Assembly: GCA_001643675.2 (NCBI GenBank)
Contig: LSRY02000003.1
Location: forward strand, 306,001-370,000
Reading direction: 5' to 3'
DNA: 64,000 bases
DNA from: Monocercomonoides exilis
Lineage: Eukaryota; Preaxostyla; Oxymonadida; Polymastigidae
The notes below the pieces were generated by a model that was not told the DNA's origin, did not search any database, and was given only the letters and a program-made list of their open reading frames with translations. This document shows, in pieces, positions 1-11,445 of this stretch (the stretch's first letter is position 1; each line of letters opens with the position of its first letter). The position numbers and the translations under genes were made by a program.

Positions 1-779
1 GGACAAATGAACTTGCTGAATTGTTGGCAGGATATTCATGTCCGAATGTCATAGAAATTGCAGAACTGACAGGACAGTTCAACTCCATCGTCGAAGTGAA
101 AATGCTGATTGTACTCAACGAATTGAAGAATGTTGGAGATGATCGAACAGCTAACTTTGACGCATTGAAGAAAATAATCACTGATTCAACAATCAGAATC
201 AATGAGAAGAATCAGCCAAGAAGAACAGCTGAGAATGTAGCTAATTTCATATTTGTGACAAATTACACGTACCCGGTAAAGATTGAGATTGGAGACAGAA
301 GATATGTTGTTTGTGATTGAAACTCAAAATATAAGAACAATCTCACATTCTTCAAGGATTTCACAAGCTCTTTCGACAGTGAATTCTATGAACAACTTCT
401 CCGTTATTTCCTTAGTAAAGATCTCTCCAATTTCAACACAAGAGCTATTCCAACGACGGAAGCAAAGGAAGATATCATTGCAGCATCACTCTCTGTCATC
501 TATGTGTTTTGTCAGGAGCATTACAACAAACTCAAAGAAGGGTGGAGATGTTCTGATGCATTTTGTTTCAGACCAGTTGAATACAAGAACGATCGCTCAT
601 TCCAACTGGCAATTGAAGACAGATGTGAGAGAACACGAGTAGGCGGAAGAGGAAATCAAGTGTGGTGTTATAAACTCAAGCCAGAGTATGAGCAACTCCT
701 CAATCGACGTGAAGATGAAGATGACATTGATTGTTCTGTAAAAATTATCTATACACATTCGTTTATTTGGAATCATTAA
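1..779 (+). pseudogene. C-terminal part of a D5-like primase-helicase (SF3 helicase, virus/Polinton-like), one in-frame stop
   Basis: The reading frame is open from the window edge to 779 except for one TGA at 318-320. Before the stop are helicase-like segments ending in FVTNYTYPVKIEIGDRRYVV; a similar arrangement (Asn-rich sensor motif, then a conserved DRRY segment) is typical of the superfamily-3 helicase half of D5-like / DUF5906 primase-helicases of large DNA viruses, virophages and Maverick/Polinton elements. After the stop the same frame continues for about 150 residues with a Trp- and Cys-containing C-terminal region. The Walker motifs would lie left of the window, so the call rests on the C-terminal half only. 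Either this is a dead copy with a nonsense mutation, or the TGA is a sequence error. It replicates the element's own DNA in intact relatives. Family assignment is from recalled family features; fairly confident of the class, not of the exact element. Confidence 0.6.
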
Positions 780-1339
780 TACACAAACGTTACAAAAGTG
801 TGTGTCACTTGTTATATTCCATCAACGATACCATGTGGCAATGTGGAAAAATGATGATACAGTCAAAAATAAATAAAAACCCTCAAAATCATACCAAATT
901 AGGGGTAAAATGCTCATATTGGTAGAAATGGCATGTTGGCAGCTTTTTTCAGATGAAATTAAAAGAACCGTTCCACCAGGACACCAGGACACGCTTCCAG
1001 CTCGGAGATTTCAGCCAATATTTCCATTCCCCCAGCTTCTCGATATTTCCACAATTCGGTATCCAGTTTACGGGTTGACACTTTTTCCAAGCAAAAATAT
1101 AGATATTGGCAATCCACCACAACGCCACCGTGGACACTGTTTGATACAATCAACGGTACAAAAAACGTGTGTAGTATGTTATATTTCATCAATTTTAACA
1201 TAAATTGTATTATGCACAATTTGTTCAGTTTGACCGTTTGCCCATATATTTTGGAGAATATAATTGATTCAGTGCACCCGGTGCACCCAGTGCAGGTGAA
1301 AAGCTCGGAGATTTAACTCAATATTTCCCAGCCACAGCA
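780..1339. other. Gene-poor stretch beside the helicase relic
   Basis: No convincing coding frame. A short direct repeat of gtgcaccc/gtgcaccca units lies at about 1274-1294. The stretch probably belongs to the same decayed virus-like element as the helicase fragment, but nothing in it proves this. Confidence 0.3.
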
Positions 1340-1597
1340 TTACCTCCAAAACCTGACCAGCTTAACCTGTCCACCCTGTGCAGGCAAATATCCATTAACT
1401 TTTTCCATCAACTCATCTAACAACTCATCACTTTCGATAAGCTTTCTCCTCAATATCTTTATCAACTTCTGTTTTTCAGATACATGTTCGTTGAAATACT
1501 TAGTTTCTTCTTTACGTTTTTCCTGAAACTGTTTAATTTGTTTCTGTTGAGCCGCTTTCGCTTCTTCCACAGTTGCGTAAATCTTCTTCAAACCCAT
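1340..1597 (-). CDS. Small Lys/Glu-rich coiled-coil protein, unknown function
   Basis: An 85-residue frame with strongly amphipathic, charged composition. Residues about 10-70 are rich in Lys, Glu and Gln with heptad-like spacing, so a coiled coil is likely, followed by a short hydrophobic tail. Codon and amino-acid make-up are more protein-like than the AT-rich surroundings. Its position 560 bp from the helicase relic, on the opposite strand, fits a small accessory gene of the same virus-like element. No function is recognised. It could equally be a chance frame or a fragment of a larger coiled-coil protein. Confidence 0.3.
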   Translation of the reverse strand: MGLKKIYATVEEAKAAQQKQIKQFQEKRKEETKYFNEHVSEKQKLIKILRRKLIESDELLDELMEKVNGYLPAQGGQVKLVRFWR

Positions 1598-1810
1598 TTG
1601 CTATAAAACAAAAAACAAAATCAATAATTTTTATTTACGATTTCGCAAACGATAACACCGATGATTTCACCAACGGTAACATCAACACATTCAACACATG
1701 TTCAACACGTGTATTTCATCAACGATTTCATCAAATTTCACCACTAATTTACCAACTTGAACACTTCCAGCTTGTCTTTCAGTTAATCTTTTAGCTAATC
1801 TCCTTCCTGG

Positions 1811-2058
1811 AGATATGGTATACCCGCTATGGATATATCTCGATTACACCTATCAACGACTTCATCTTTATAGAACATCACTGAATATCTAATCATGATA
1901 AACCCCTAAGAGTATCAGCAATAATCATCGATCTCTATCTTATTATCATTGCCTATTCCAACTTATTATGCAAGATGATAACAACCACCAGATATTCATA
2001 AATCGATAATATTGATTGGCCTAATCGAGATGGATCTATGGCTGATATACCATATCTC
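1811..2058. repeat. Small inverted-repeat (MITE-like) element
   Basis: The left arm at 1811-1847 (starting agatatggtatacccgctat) is matched by its reverse complement at 2022-2058 (ending gatataccatatctc), about 37 bp per arm with a few mismatches around a roughly 175-bp AT-rich centre that has no coding frame. Size and shape fit a non-autonomous DNA transposon or hairpin element. No target-site duplication was recognised. Confidence 0.55.
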
Positions 2059-2359
2059 TAATAAAAATAATATGTTTTTTTAAAAATATGACACTTATTT
2101 ATTAACTGCTATTGCGCAATTTTTTTTTATTTTTTAGATAATCACATTAAGAATAAAAATTAGGTTTAAATTACGAACGAAATTATGATTTCAAAAAGAA
2201 TCAAATGCACATGTGGGAGAAAATTTTTGAAAAATCACCACAGATCAAAAATAAGATACCATAACAATATTATTTTTTAATTTTCTCTTTCGTTAAAATG
2301 CTTTAAGTTCGTTTTTTCAATGAGTGAAATTTTATTAGAACATATCATAATAATGTTTG
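2059..2359. other. AT-rich spacer
   Basis: About 300 bp of AT-rich DNA with no coding frame. It ends with the left copy of the target duplication AATGTTTG (2352-2359) of the following element. Confidence 0.4.
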
Positions 2360-2682
2360 GGCATAGGTGTATTTAAGGTACATTCCCAATCCTTGGTTAT
2401 TTCATAAATGGTTGTGATAAATAAAAAGTAGATTTATTAATGAAACATTTGTATGGACTGGAATTTTGAAATTCTTTTTAATCCTTGAGAAAAATCTATT
2501 TTTAAAAATCACCCATAAATCTGAGTAATGATTTAAATTATTTATAAAAATAAAGAAATTTGAATTAAAAAGCAGCTGAACGGACATTCATTATAATATA
2601 CTCTTATTTTATTTGTGATTTTTCAAAAAGCAAAAACATTAAAAAAATAAATTGAAAAATAAAAATAATTTGATCTATCCCA
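2360..2682 (+). repeat. Left 323-bp terminal inverted repeat
   Basis: The outer end begins GGCATAGGTGTATTTAAGG and the inner end finishes gatctatccca. The 61-codon frame at 2402-2587 recurs identically in the right arm and is a by-product of the repeat, not a gene. The arm contains an internal tttttaaaaatcaccca segment resembling the termini of the small elements near 15.8 kb. Confidence 0.9.
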
Positions 2683-3350
2683 CAATCAAAGTTTTATTTA
2701 TCAAAGATTTTGTTTTAGCTTCTTTTCTATATGTACCTTTTGAATGCAAACAAATCTTCTTGAACTTCATTAAAATATTTTAGAAAAGTGAGAAAGTTTA
2801 GTATTTAGTGAGGTTAATTTGAACTGCTTTCACAGTTTCTAAAAGTGTGAAAGCTGTTCATCTTGTTAATCCGAGTGGCATCTCTGTTTAAAAAAATACA
2901 TTTCATGAATGCATAATATTTGAAACAGTTATTATCTAAAGTGTTTAATTTAATAAGTTTAATTAATACATGAAATCTGTCTTATATTTTTTGAAGTTTT
3001 CTTGAAAACTCCAAAAGGACATTTTATTCTATTTCAACAATGCAAACACCTTTTCATATACATATTGTTTTTTTAATAAAATATAAAACAAACAAATGGA
3101 TTTGAAGAATAAATTTTTAAAAAAGAAAAATATTATTCTTGCACTCAATTCTTATAATGAAGTTGAACAACAAACTCCATGCAATTATTTCATTGTTTAT
3201 ATGTCAAGCACTTTCTTTCATTATGTTCTCCTTTGACATAAATGATTCAATTGCTGCAATACTTAAAAATTACTTCAAAATTTTTGTTTATTTATCCAAA
3301 AAAAAAAAAAAAACATGACAAATTATTCTTTTTTTATAATATATGTTTCA

Positions 3351-5289
3351 CTAACATTCTCTCCCTCTCTTTCTAATCTCCTCCTCTGCTCTTCTCTTTT
3401 GCTTTCTCCATCGAACGATTAGTGCTATTGACACAATAATAACAAATAACAAAATTACAACCAATAAAACAATAATGATCAAGACGAATGATGATTTTCT
3501 TTCTTTTCCACCTTCAGTTTTTCTTTCATCACCATTTGATTCTGGCTTTCTTCTGTTCTTCAGAATAAATGAATTAGTGGCTGATGGCGAATCAGCTTTT
3601 CCAAACAAAATGCACACTCTCACTTCTGCTTCACTTGGAACACATTCAATTGTTTTCACAGGAACAGACCCATGAACCTCTTCTTCTGATATGAAGTCTC
3701 TTTCATCAAACAAATGCTTCTCAATCACTTCCTCATCCCCAATCGCTGTAACTGTCTTGAATGAGAGGTTGCACGGAAGGAGAACCGATCCTCTGAACAC
3801 AACGTCCACCTTCTCCCCTGATTTTTCCGATGTCACACTCTCCACTTTCGGGATGAAAAACGCAGATGCCCTTTCTTTCGTTATTCCTTCCAGCGTGCAT
3901 CCTTCGTCCAATATCCACAGTGAGGTGTTTTTCTCCAATCCGTCCCCTCCCTTCAAACTAGTAACTTTCAATTTTGCTGAATCTCCACACAAAACATTCC
4001 ACCTCACTGATCCATAATTCGCTATTGATGGATTATTATTCTCAAATTTCCCATCAAATATCTCCACAATTCCTCCTGACAAAAAAAGCGCCCCTTTCTT
4101 CGAGTTGCTGATTATTTTGTCTTTCATCGCTACAGAACTATTCAAGAAGCTTGCAGCTGAACCATTCCATCTGTACATTTCATTTTTGACTTCATTAAAC
4201 GCCTTTTCGTACAGTCTTCTTTGTGCTTATTTTAAATCGCATTCATTTGCATTTCCATCCAAAAGGCATCTGTCCATCGTTTCGTTTGAACAGTTTCCCA
4301 ATGTGATATGCATTCATTTTGAATTGCTTTGAGCTGAATTTTTGATCAAGTAATTGCTTTTTTCATTGCGCTCCTCACACCCAAAAACGATAGTGAAGAA
4401 AGTAGCTTTTTGAGGTGGCGACATTCTCCAATTACAGATGATTCTCAGGGATTCCTCCACTTCCTGCAACATCAATGAGCGCATCACTGGTTTCCAAGTT
4501 GCAGAACACACAGAAGAAGCAACAAATGGATTGAGCGATGCAACGCATAAAGCAGCCACCGAAAGTGCAACATCTGCCAAGCAGCATCCATCCAGAACAC
4601 ATCTCTCCGAGGCTATCCGAATGATGTGAAACGGTATTTGTGCATGAAAACGAGTTTTAGCAGATACTGTGCGTTTTGAGCCGAACGAGCAGTTGACTGT
4701 TTCCACCAATCCGCTTCGTGATTCAACAGAATTATATGAGAAAATGCAAATTCCGCATCAAATACAAATTTCTCTCTTTAAATAGTCTCCATGCTGGATG
4801 TCGATATAAAACTTGCCCTTGAACATTCGATTCTCGACAACACTTCAACATTGCACATACCGCTGCTTCCAGAACCCAGGCTCATCTTATCCAGCTCCAC
4901 TTCCCACTTGATCTCACTCTCCACATCAACAAACATCTGGCTGATGAAACCAGAAGTCAAAGGCCTCATTCCTTAATCAATCGAATGAAATGGAAGAGCA
5001 TTTGTTCCATCCACACTGCTCACAACAATTGTGTAACTCTGATGGATAGTTTTAAATCCAATTAGACAGTGTCACTTGGATAATCACATTCATCAATTCC
5101 ATATATCGCATTAATTCGCGAATAATAATTCTCTCGAAGATCAAACTGAAATTTGCTTTCATTAATCTGAGATGCAATGCTGAAGTATTCGATGAAAATA
5201 TCATTCCCCACTTTCGCTGTGTTTGCACTGAACTTCATCCCCACAAATCTGAAATCCAAACTTCCTTTTTCCATTGTCGAAAAATGCAT
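3351..5289 (-). pseudogene. Fragment of a beta-helix / single-pass membrane protein, truncated and broken
   Basis: Minus-strand coding pieces in order: 5289-5062 (a module resembling residues about 2000-2060 of the complete protein at 52340-61390, including IASQINESKF), 4969-4778, 4709-4314 and 4178-3351. The last is an intact 275-codon frame. It matches the end of the complete protein's ectodomain almost block by block (KGGDGLEKNTSLWILDEGC, LLPCNLSFK) and then has a membrane segment of about 25 hydrophobic residues followed by RWRKQKRR. It stops 17 residues after the membrane segment, so the whole cytoplasmic kinase-like tail is missing. Upstream pieces are in different frames. In life such proteins would be secreted to the surface. 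The fragment lies wholly inside the 2360-6016 transposon, so it is probably captured cargo rather than a resident gene. Confidence 0.75.
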
Positions 5290-5693
5290 AACTCCCCATC
5301 ATATTGCGCTAACGGAGTTGCATTAATAATTTTTCATTTGTACATAACATTCTACATAGTTTCAATAATTAATAATCTAACAAATATGCAATTTGTTAAT
5401 TTATTCAATAAATAAGATAATTTAGATTAAATTTATACATTTATGAGCGTTATCAGTGCTTCCATATTCGTTAACTTCATGAAGAAATGCGATTCTTATC
5501 AAACTGCAACAAAATATTCACAGAAACAATCATAATCAAATAACGTTGAGGATTGAAAGAAATGTTAATAATCATCCAGTGCATACTTTTTGTAATATTA
5601 GAATATTTGATTTGGCTTATATTCGTAAGCGGGTGTTCAATTCATGGAAAAAAAAAACAAATTCTTATTTTTAGGATATATATAATTTAATTA

Positions 5694-6016
5694 TGGGATA
5701 GATCAAATTATTTTTATTTTTCAATTTATTTTTTTAATGTTTTTGCTTTTTGAAAAATCACAAATAAAATAAGAGTATATTATAATGAATGTCCGTTCAG
5801 CTGCTTTTTAATTCAAATTTCTTTATTTTTATAAATAATTTAAATCATTACTCAGATTTATGGGTGATTTTTAAAAATAGATTTTTCTCAAGGATTAAAA
5901 AGAATTTCAAAATTCCAGTCCATACAAATGTTTCATTAATAAATCTACTTTTTATTTATCACAACCATTTATGAAATAACCAAGGATTGGGAATGTACCT
6001 TAAATACACCTATGCC
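5694..6016 (-). repeat. Right 323-bp terminal inverted repeat
   Basis: Reverse complement of 2360-2682 with the same length. Followed immediately by the right target duplication AATGTTTG (6017-6024). The 61-codon frame at 5789-5974 is the mirror of the one in the left arm. Confidence 0.9.
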
Positions 6017-6024
6017 AATGTTTG

Positions 6025-6570
6025 AAGATATATATAAAAATCAAATATTAATTACATATTTTGATCAAAATAAATTATGATTTTATTAAAATAAACGAAT
6101 GCAAGAAGATGTGAATTTCAGAAGAAAACCTCTTCACAGAATTTACAAAAGACGGTGTGCTTTACCAAAGAACGGCAATTAAAGTGTGTTTCAATTAATT
6201 CAAATTACTTATTTTTTGTATTTTGTGTGTTTCATTTGAATTGCTTTATACGTTGAAATAATATTTTCATTTTCTGATGATGATAACTACAAACAAATCA
6301 ATGCCTTTGTAGAATTTTTGTTTTTTCCACAATAAAACCACATCCTCAATTCATTTTCGAAGTATGTCAATTTGGACATAAACACATGTTTAATCCTCCA
6401 AAAGAATGTTTGCTTTTCTGATCTTATATTTTCATTTAATGATTCAAATTCAATCGTTGAGGACGAATCCATAGTTGCAGATCTGACTGTTTCAGATTCA
6501 GATTATTTCCTATTGTTAAAAAAAGAGTAAAAGTGAAGAGATTTGAAACTGCGTCTTCAAAAACATTTCT
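6025..6570. other. AT-rich spacer before a beta-helix relic
   Basis: No convincing gene. Single-frame stretches here are short and AT-driven. The last part may hold the unrecognisable 5' end of the relic that follows. Confidence 0.3.
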
Positions 6571-8162
6571 GTGAAATTAAGCAATTACAGTAAATGTAAC
6601 ATGAAACATTCATGCTTGTTGAGTTCAATAGAGAACTGCATCATTTATTCTTCTGCTAATGTCTTTGAAGGAGGGATTTCAAGTGGATCCTATTCTTCAG
6701 AGGAATTCATCTGCAAAAACATAACTACATTCTACGGAGAAAGAGATACAAATAAACTTCAAATAAAAGAACAAATGAGTACAACGGATAGTCAATCGTT
6801 TTCGTTGTGTGAATGGATTGATTGCACAGCACCAAAAGGAGGGGCCCTTTTTGTTCATGACAATGAAAATGCAATTCTCACAGTTGAAAATTCTTCTTTT
6901 ATGAGATGCATATCTTTAGCAAGAGGTGGCGGTGTATGTATGGTTTCAAAATAGCTGAATGCTTATCGTACCATTCTTTATTTGTTCAATGTGCAGCGAA
7001 AACAAACACAGGAGGAGGTGGTGGTGGAACAATGATCGAAAATTTAAATGTTCAATCAATTGTTGAAGATTACTCCTTTCAAAACTGTTCCTCTGGCAAT
7101 GATGGAGGAGCTGTTTGTCTTCGCCCAACAAAAACTTAAAGACAGAAGCGATGCATTATTAATTCATTTTTTATAAACTGCATAGTGAATCATTCAACCT
7201 CATTTACTGGAGGTGCAATTGAGCATTGAATTCCAGCAGATAAAGTTGTGATTTAAAATTGTCTGTTTTGTAACTGCTATTCAATGTGTTTAAGAGGAGC
7301 TGTTGGCACACGAATAAATACCTAAAATGACGGAGCACTGTTTTATTGCAGCTATTTCCATAATAATACTTGTGAAAAGGGAGTGCATGATTTGGTTCTT
7401 CAAGGCTCAGCTGCAAACAACATTGATTTAAGTTACTATTCAACCAGCCAAACAACAAACCGAGTTTGAACAAATTTTTATTCAAACGTTGATCGTAGTG
7501 AATGACTTCGCAATGATTTTGGAAATGTGAGATTTGTTTATTCAACTGATTTACAACCAAAAGGCAACGACACATATGCATGTGGGTTGGATAAATCTTA
7601 TCCATGCGGCACGATCAGCCGTTGCCTCACACAACTCATTCCAGACTTGGTTCACAATGTAGAAGTATCTTCGGGAACGACTATCGAAACAAATAGTTTT
7701 GATTGAGGATCCGACAGTTTCACTGTTTATGGCCAAAGCAATATGAGCACAGAAATCCAAACAGAATTTGAAGCATCTGGGCTATCTCTTTTTTCTGCAT
7801 CAACGGGCACATAAACTGTAAGTGATCTTTCCCTTGTGCATAACTCTACGCACCAGAATAATCGAGCCTCAAAGCCATTTGGGATCGTAGGAGCAGGAGA
7901 GATGCATGCAAGTGGGCTGAACATATCTGTTGGAAGCGGACACTCAGCTCAAACAGCTTTTTCTGCAGAAATGATAAATATCCAGAATGGGATGTTTCAA
8001 ATGGAAAATGTGAACTGGGCAAAGACTATCTCCGAAGTTTCGTTGTTTTCACTTTCTTTGACTAATGAAATTTCATTGAAACTTACTGAGTGTGCATTTA
8101 AGGGGATAGAAAGAACTATTATGAATCATGGAATAGAAATTGGAATAGAAAGAATTAGATAA
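6571..8162 (+). pseudogene. Decayed beta-helix surface protein gene, 5' part
   Basis: Coding-like sequence runs along the plus strand with at least one frameshift near 6950 and several in-frame TAA and TGA stops between 7138 and 7830. Pieces show the family hallmarks: Gly-Gly-Ala or Gly-Gly-Gly turns after Cys/Phe-rich strands (PKGGALFVHD, ARGGGVCM, NDGGAVCL, FTGGAIEH), as expected for right-handed parallel beta-helix repeats. A module boundary of the type C-G-x4-5-P-C-x-T/S-I occurs near 7580-7615 (ACGLDKSYPCGTI), equivalent to the five boundaries in the complete gene at 52340. No intact start or signal peptide was found. Mixed stop types argue for decay, not recoding. Confidence 0.65.
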
Positions 8163-8287
8163 ATGCATAGAATCAGAAGATGGAGTTCCATAATGCGAAG
8201 CGGCACTCACAGCGCAGCGTTGAAGAAAATAGTCACAATGGAAACCTCAATTCCAGCAAACAAAAGATACTGTTCCAATTGGAATGC

Positions 8288-8460
8288 TTGTCAAGGCAAG
8301 TTCCAAATATATGGACCATCAATGAAAAATATTTCTTATATTGTTCATGAAAGAAAATGCTTCAATAATTAATTTAAATTTTGCTTTTTCTGTCGAAAAT
8401 GCATTTTTTGGAACAATCTGTTTTTCATTTGATCTATCCCATAAATATTTTCAAACAATC
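8288..8460 (+). repeat. Left arm of a second, diverged inverted-repeat pair
   Basis: Pairs with 11278-11445 in inverted orientation. Shared blocks include caaatatatggaccatcaat and the inner end atttgatctatcccataaat. Arms differ by small substitutions and indels, so this pair is older than the one at 2360/6016. The inner end shares tttgatctatccca with the inner end of the 323-bp repeats. Confidence 0.7.
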
Positions 8461-9056
8461 CTTGTTTTTTATTCTTTGTTTTTTTTGTTAACCTGCACGT
8501 TTTGTATTTTCATATGCTTTTTTTTGTTGTGTTCATATTTTGAGAAATACAAACACGTTAAATGTTTATTCTTTTCAACGTTTTTTCAAACGAATGAAGC
8601 CCATTTGAGTTTTTGCTTTTGCACAGGTTATTTCTAGCACAGAAGTGTGTGCTAACATAGATTACTTCAAATCGATTATCAATTTTCAAAAGCTCACTGT
8701 TTTTTGAAAATTGTATTTTTTGTTTTAATGAAAAATGTAATAATCAATTTAACATTGTATTCAATGATGACATTGAAGCTCACGATAATTTTGACACCAA
8801 AGTCTTTCTCAAATTCTCATATATTCGAATGTTAAATAATTGACTTAATTCTTTTGAGTGAAAAAATCAATAAACGATAAAGAAGAAGAAGAAGTTTTAC
8901 AGCTGTTCTTCTGTAGTAATTTATTTAATTCTGCAGCGTCAACAATGGATAATCAAATCCGTGTTTTTCGATATTCTCTCTTCAGAACATCAACGAAGCA
9001 GAAGTTGTTGCACGTATTAAGCGCTCGGCTCAGAAGGATTCAAAAATAGAGGAGCG
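8461..9056. other. AT-rich stretch, no intact gene
   Basis: Mostly AT-rich sequence. From about 8870 the composition becomes more coding-like and may be the broken continuation of the beta-helix relic, but no family motif can be read. Confidence 0.3.
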
Positions 9057-10320
9057 ATGACTTTTGAGCTGAAAGTGGCAGACGGACATCTGAAGATGAG
9101 GAAAGTGGGAGTAACAAACAACATCTGCAGCAGTTCTGAAGGATGTGGTGGAGGAATCTGTTTGACATGTGCAGCAAACAACAATGACAGATATTCATTT
9201 TCAGAGATAAGTGTTGGAGGAAACAAGGCACACCAGGGAAAAGACATGTTAATTGTTGCGAATGATCTGAGGAAGGGAGTGAATTCTGAGTTGTTTGCAT
9301 TTGCAACACAATTTGAGGACAAAACGAATGCGCTGGTTGGGTTTGACAGGAGGTATTTCAACGAGGCGGTTGATCTGATGATGAATGTGGAATGTTTTCT
9401 GAGTGAATCTGTTCTGGTTGAGGCACCAGCAGGGCAGAACGAGGTGTTTTGTGGGAGCAGATATGTTCCGTGCCAATCGCTTGACTATTCTGTCAATCGA
9501 CTTGCAGAAAGCAGTGCAGATGTGCCACTTCGTGTGATCACTGTGAAATCGAATGGCTCGATCGAAAATGACATTTCACTCAACTCAGTCAATGTCCTGT
9601 CATTTAGCAAAGAAAACTGCGGGATTAACATCAGCACCAATGTTCAGTTTGCATGTGGAAGTGTTGTTTCATCCACAGCCGCTCTTTCGTTTTCTTTGAT
9701 CGATTTTCGTATTCCTTCTGTTTTTGCTATTGATACACCCGAAGGTGCTTCGTTGTTTTCCTCTTCGACAAAAACAAAAAAACATCCAATTTTCATCGTG
9801 CACTTTCATTCTAACTTCTTCAGAATCGCATGATGTGACAAGTTGCGTGCATTTGATCAGCGTTTTGGGTGGAGTTGTGCAGCTTTCTCAATGCCATGTT
9901 GATTCTGCCTCATTTTCTATCACGCCTTTTGTGATTTCGCAAACAGCCCAAGCTTCATTTGAGGGAGTTAGCTTTACGCATTTGTCATTTTCAGCATATT
10001 CACTTTTCAATCTGATTCCTTCAATACAGCAAGCAAAAGATGATTATTCCTCTTTGGCCAATCAAGAATCTCAGCCATCTGAAATAAGCTTCAAGAACTG
10101 TGAATTTTCTTCTCTTCATGTAAGTGAGTATGACGAGCAGCCTTCGTTTGGATCTGTTCAGATTGAGATGCAACTGTTAATTGTGAACTGCTCTTTGGAT
10201 GAATTGACATCTGCGTTGAGTGAGGAAGGCGGAGGAATGAGAATTGAACTTGGAACAGAAGGAAGCTTCCGTAAGAAAGCAGAAAAATTCTTTGAACCGA
10301 TGAGTTCTGTGGATCATTGA
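9057..10320 (+). pseudogene. Decayed beta-helix surface protein gene, middle part
   Basis: Two overlapping frames: 9057-9833 and, after a frameshift near 9790-9830, continuing to 10320. Family features are clear. There is a Gly-Gly-Gly turn (GCGGGICLTCAA) and a segment of the KAHQGKDMLIVA type, which in the complete gene follows each repeat block (compare AFAGKDVFIRC). A module boundary VFCGSRYVPCQSL also matches the Cys-Gly-x4-Pro-Cys-x-Ser pattern. The sequence then becomes Ser-rich and ends at a stop without reaching a membrane segment. It lies between the two arms 8288-8460 and 11278-11445, so like the first element it is beta-helix cargo between inverted repeats. Confidence 0.7.
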
Positions 10321-11277
10321 ATTATATCGAAACATGAAAGAAAAACTGGCGCAACTGCATTGAATAGCTTTGAAATTGAATTCAATTTGGATTTTTTGTT
10401 TTACAATTTTGTGAAAGGATTACCCATCGAATTATGGCTTCTGAGGTTTTTAAACATAGTTGATAAAACTGGAGTTTTTTTGTCTGACGATTGATTATTG
10501 AGCAAATAAACCATTCAATGTTTTCGTTGTTCCTCAACGATTACATCTTCGACAGAGTGAACATCTTCACAGCTGACCAGATGAACAATAATCCATTTAA
10601 CTTTGTGCTGTTAATCACGATCCACAAGTCAGAAAGGATATTTATATCTGCATGAAAAGAGACAGACAAGAAGGATTGTTTAAAGATAAAATTCGAATAA
10701 AAAGCTCCGAGTGGTTGCGTAGCATCCAACAACGAGCATAATTGTTTCACAATTGCATTTTTAAAGGAATTTTTTACAATTGAAGTTGTCACATATTGCA
10801 GAAAATTCATGCGCTGTTGTTAGAAAATTGAAATAAAAACTTATTTAATAATTAATTGCAAAAAGAACGGACTGAATCATTGTAGCGAAATCATATCGCA
10901 AAATGCAAGTTATTGGTCTTGTTTCTGGAAATCACATGGCATTCTGAGTGAACACGCATTGCAACAACAACCCAAACATTTTCATTTACTGAATTTTTCG
11001 TTAAATAATCAGAAATTTTCTTAAACAGTTTATCAAAGGTTACTTTTTAAACCAGCAATTCTTATCTTTCTTTTTGATTGAAAAATTTATTGAATTGATC
11101 AAAAATACAAAGTAATAATGAAATATCAATTGCAAAATTCAAAAACGATGTCGTGAAAATTAATGAAACAACTCGAAGCAAATAATATAAATTCCAAATT
11201 ATTTAAGTTCTTTTTCATGAGAAGATGAAGCTCTAAAAACCTTCAAAATTGAGATAAAACAATAACATGAAAGTTAT
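10321..11277. other. AT-rich stretch without a recognisable gene
   Basis: No frame longer than about 90 codons and none with family features. Confidence 0.35.
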
Positions 11278-11445
11278 AAAATATTTATGGGATAGATCAA
11301 ATAAAAAACAGATTTTTTTAAAAAATGCATTTTCGACCGAAAAAGCAAAATTTAAATTAATTATTGAAGCATTTTCTTTCATGTACAATATAAGAAATAT
11401 TTTTCATTGATGGTCCATATATTTGGAACTTGCCCTTGTCAAGAC
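11278..11445 (-). repeat. Right arm of the second inverted-repeat pair
   Basis: Reverse complement of 8288-8460 with moderate divergence. The inner end is aaatatttatgggatagatc. No clear target duplication was identified outside the arms. Confidence 0.7.

Larger units (their letters stand above)
2360..6016. mobile_element. Non-autonomous TIR transposon carrying a beta-helix gene fragment (Pack-TIR/Pack-MULE-like)
   Basis: A 3,657-bp unit bounded by two 323-bp inverted repeats (2360-2682 and 5694-6016) of equal length. They are identical everywhere I compared: the two outer termini, the segment holding a 61-codon frame in each arm, and the innermost 95 bp. Directly outside are 8-bp direct repeats AATGTTTG at 2352-2359 and 6017-6024, the signature of transposition. 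No transposase frame is present. The only protein-like content is a minus-strand fragment of the beta-helix membrane protein family (3351-5289). Long TIRs plus an 8-bp duplication are seen in some Mutator-like, hAT and Merlin-type elements; the superfamily cannot be decided without the autonomous partner. Identical arms imply recent movement or recent arm conversion. The gene-capture interpretation is inference from the cargo. Confidence 0.85.

Noticed and set aside
2402-2587. 61-residue frame duplicated exactly at 5789-5974
   Set aside because: It lies inside the terminal inverted repeats and is AT-rich with no motif. Identity is explained by the repeat.
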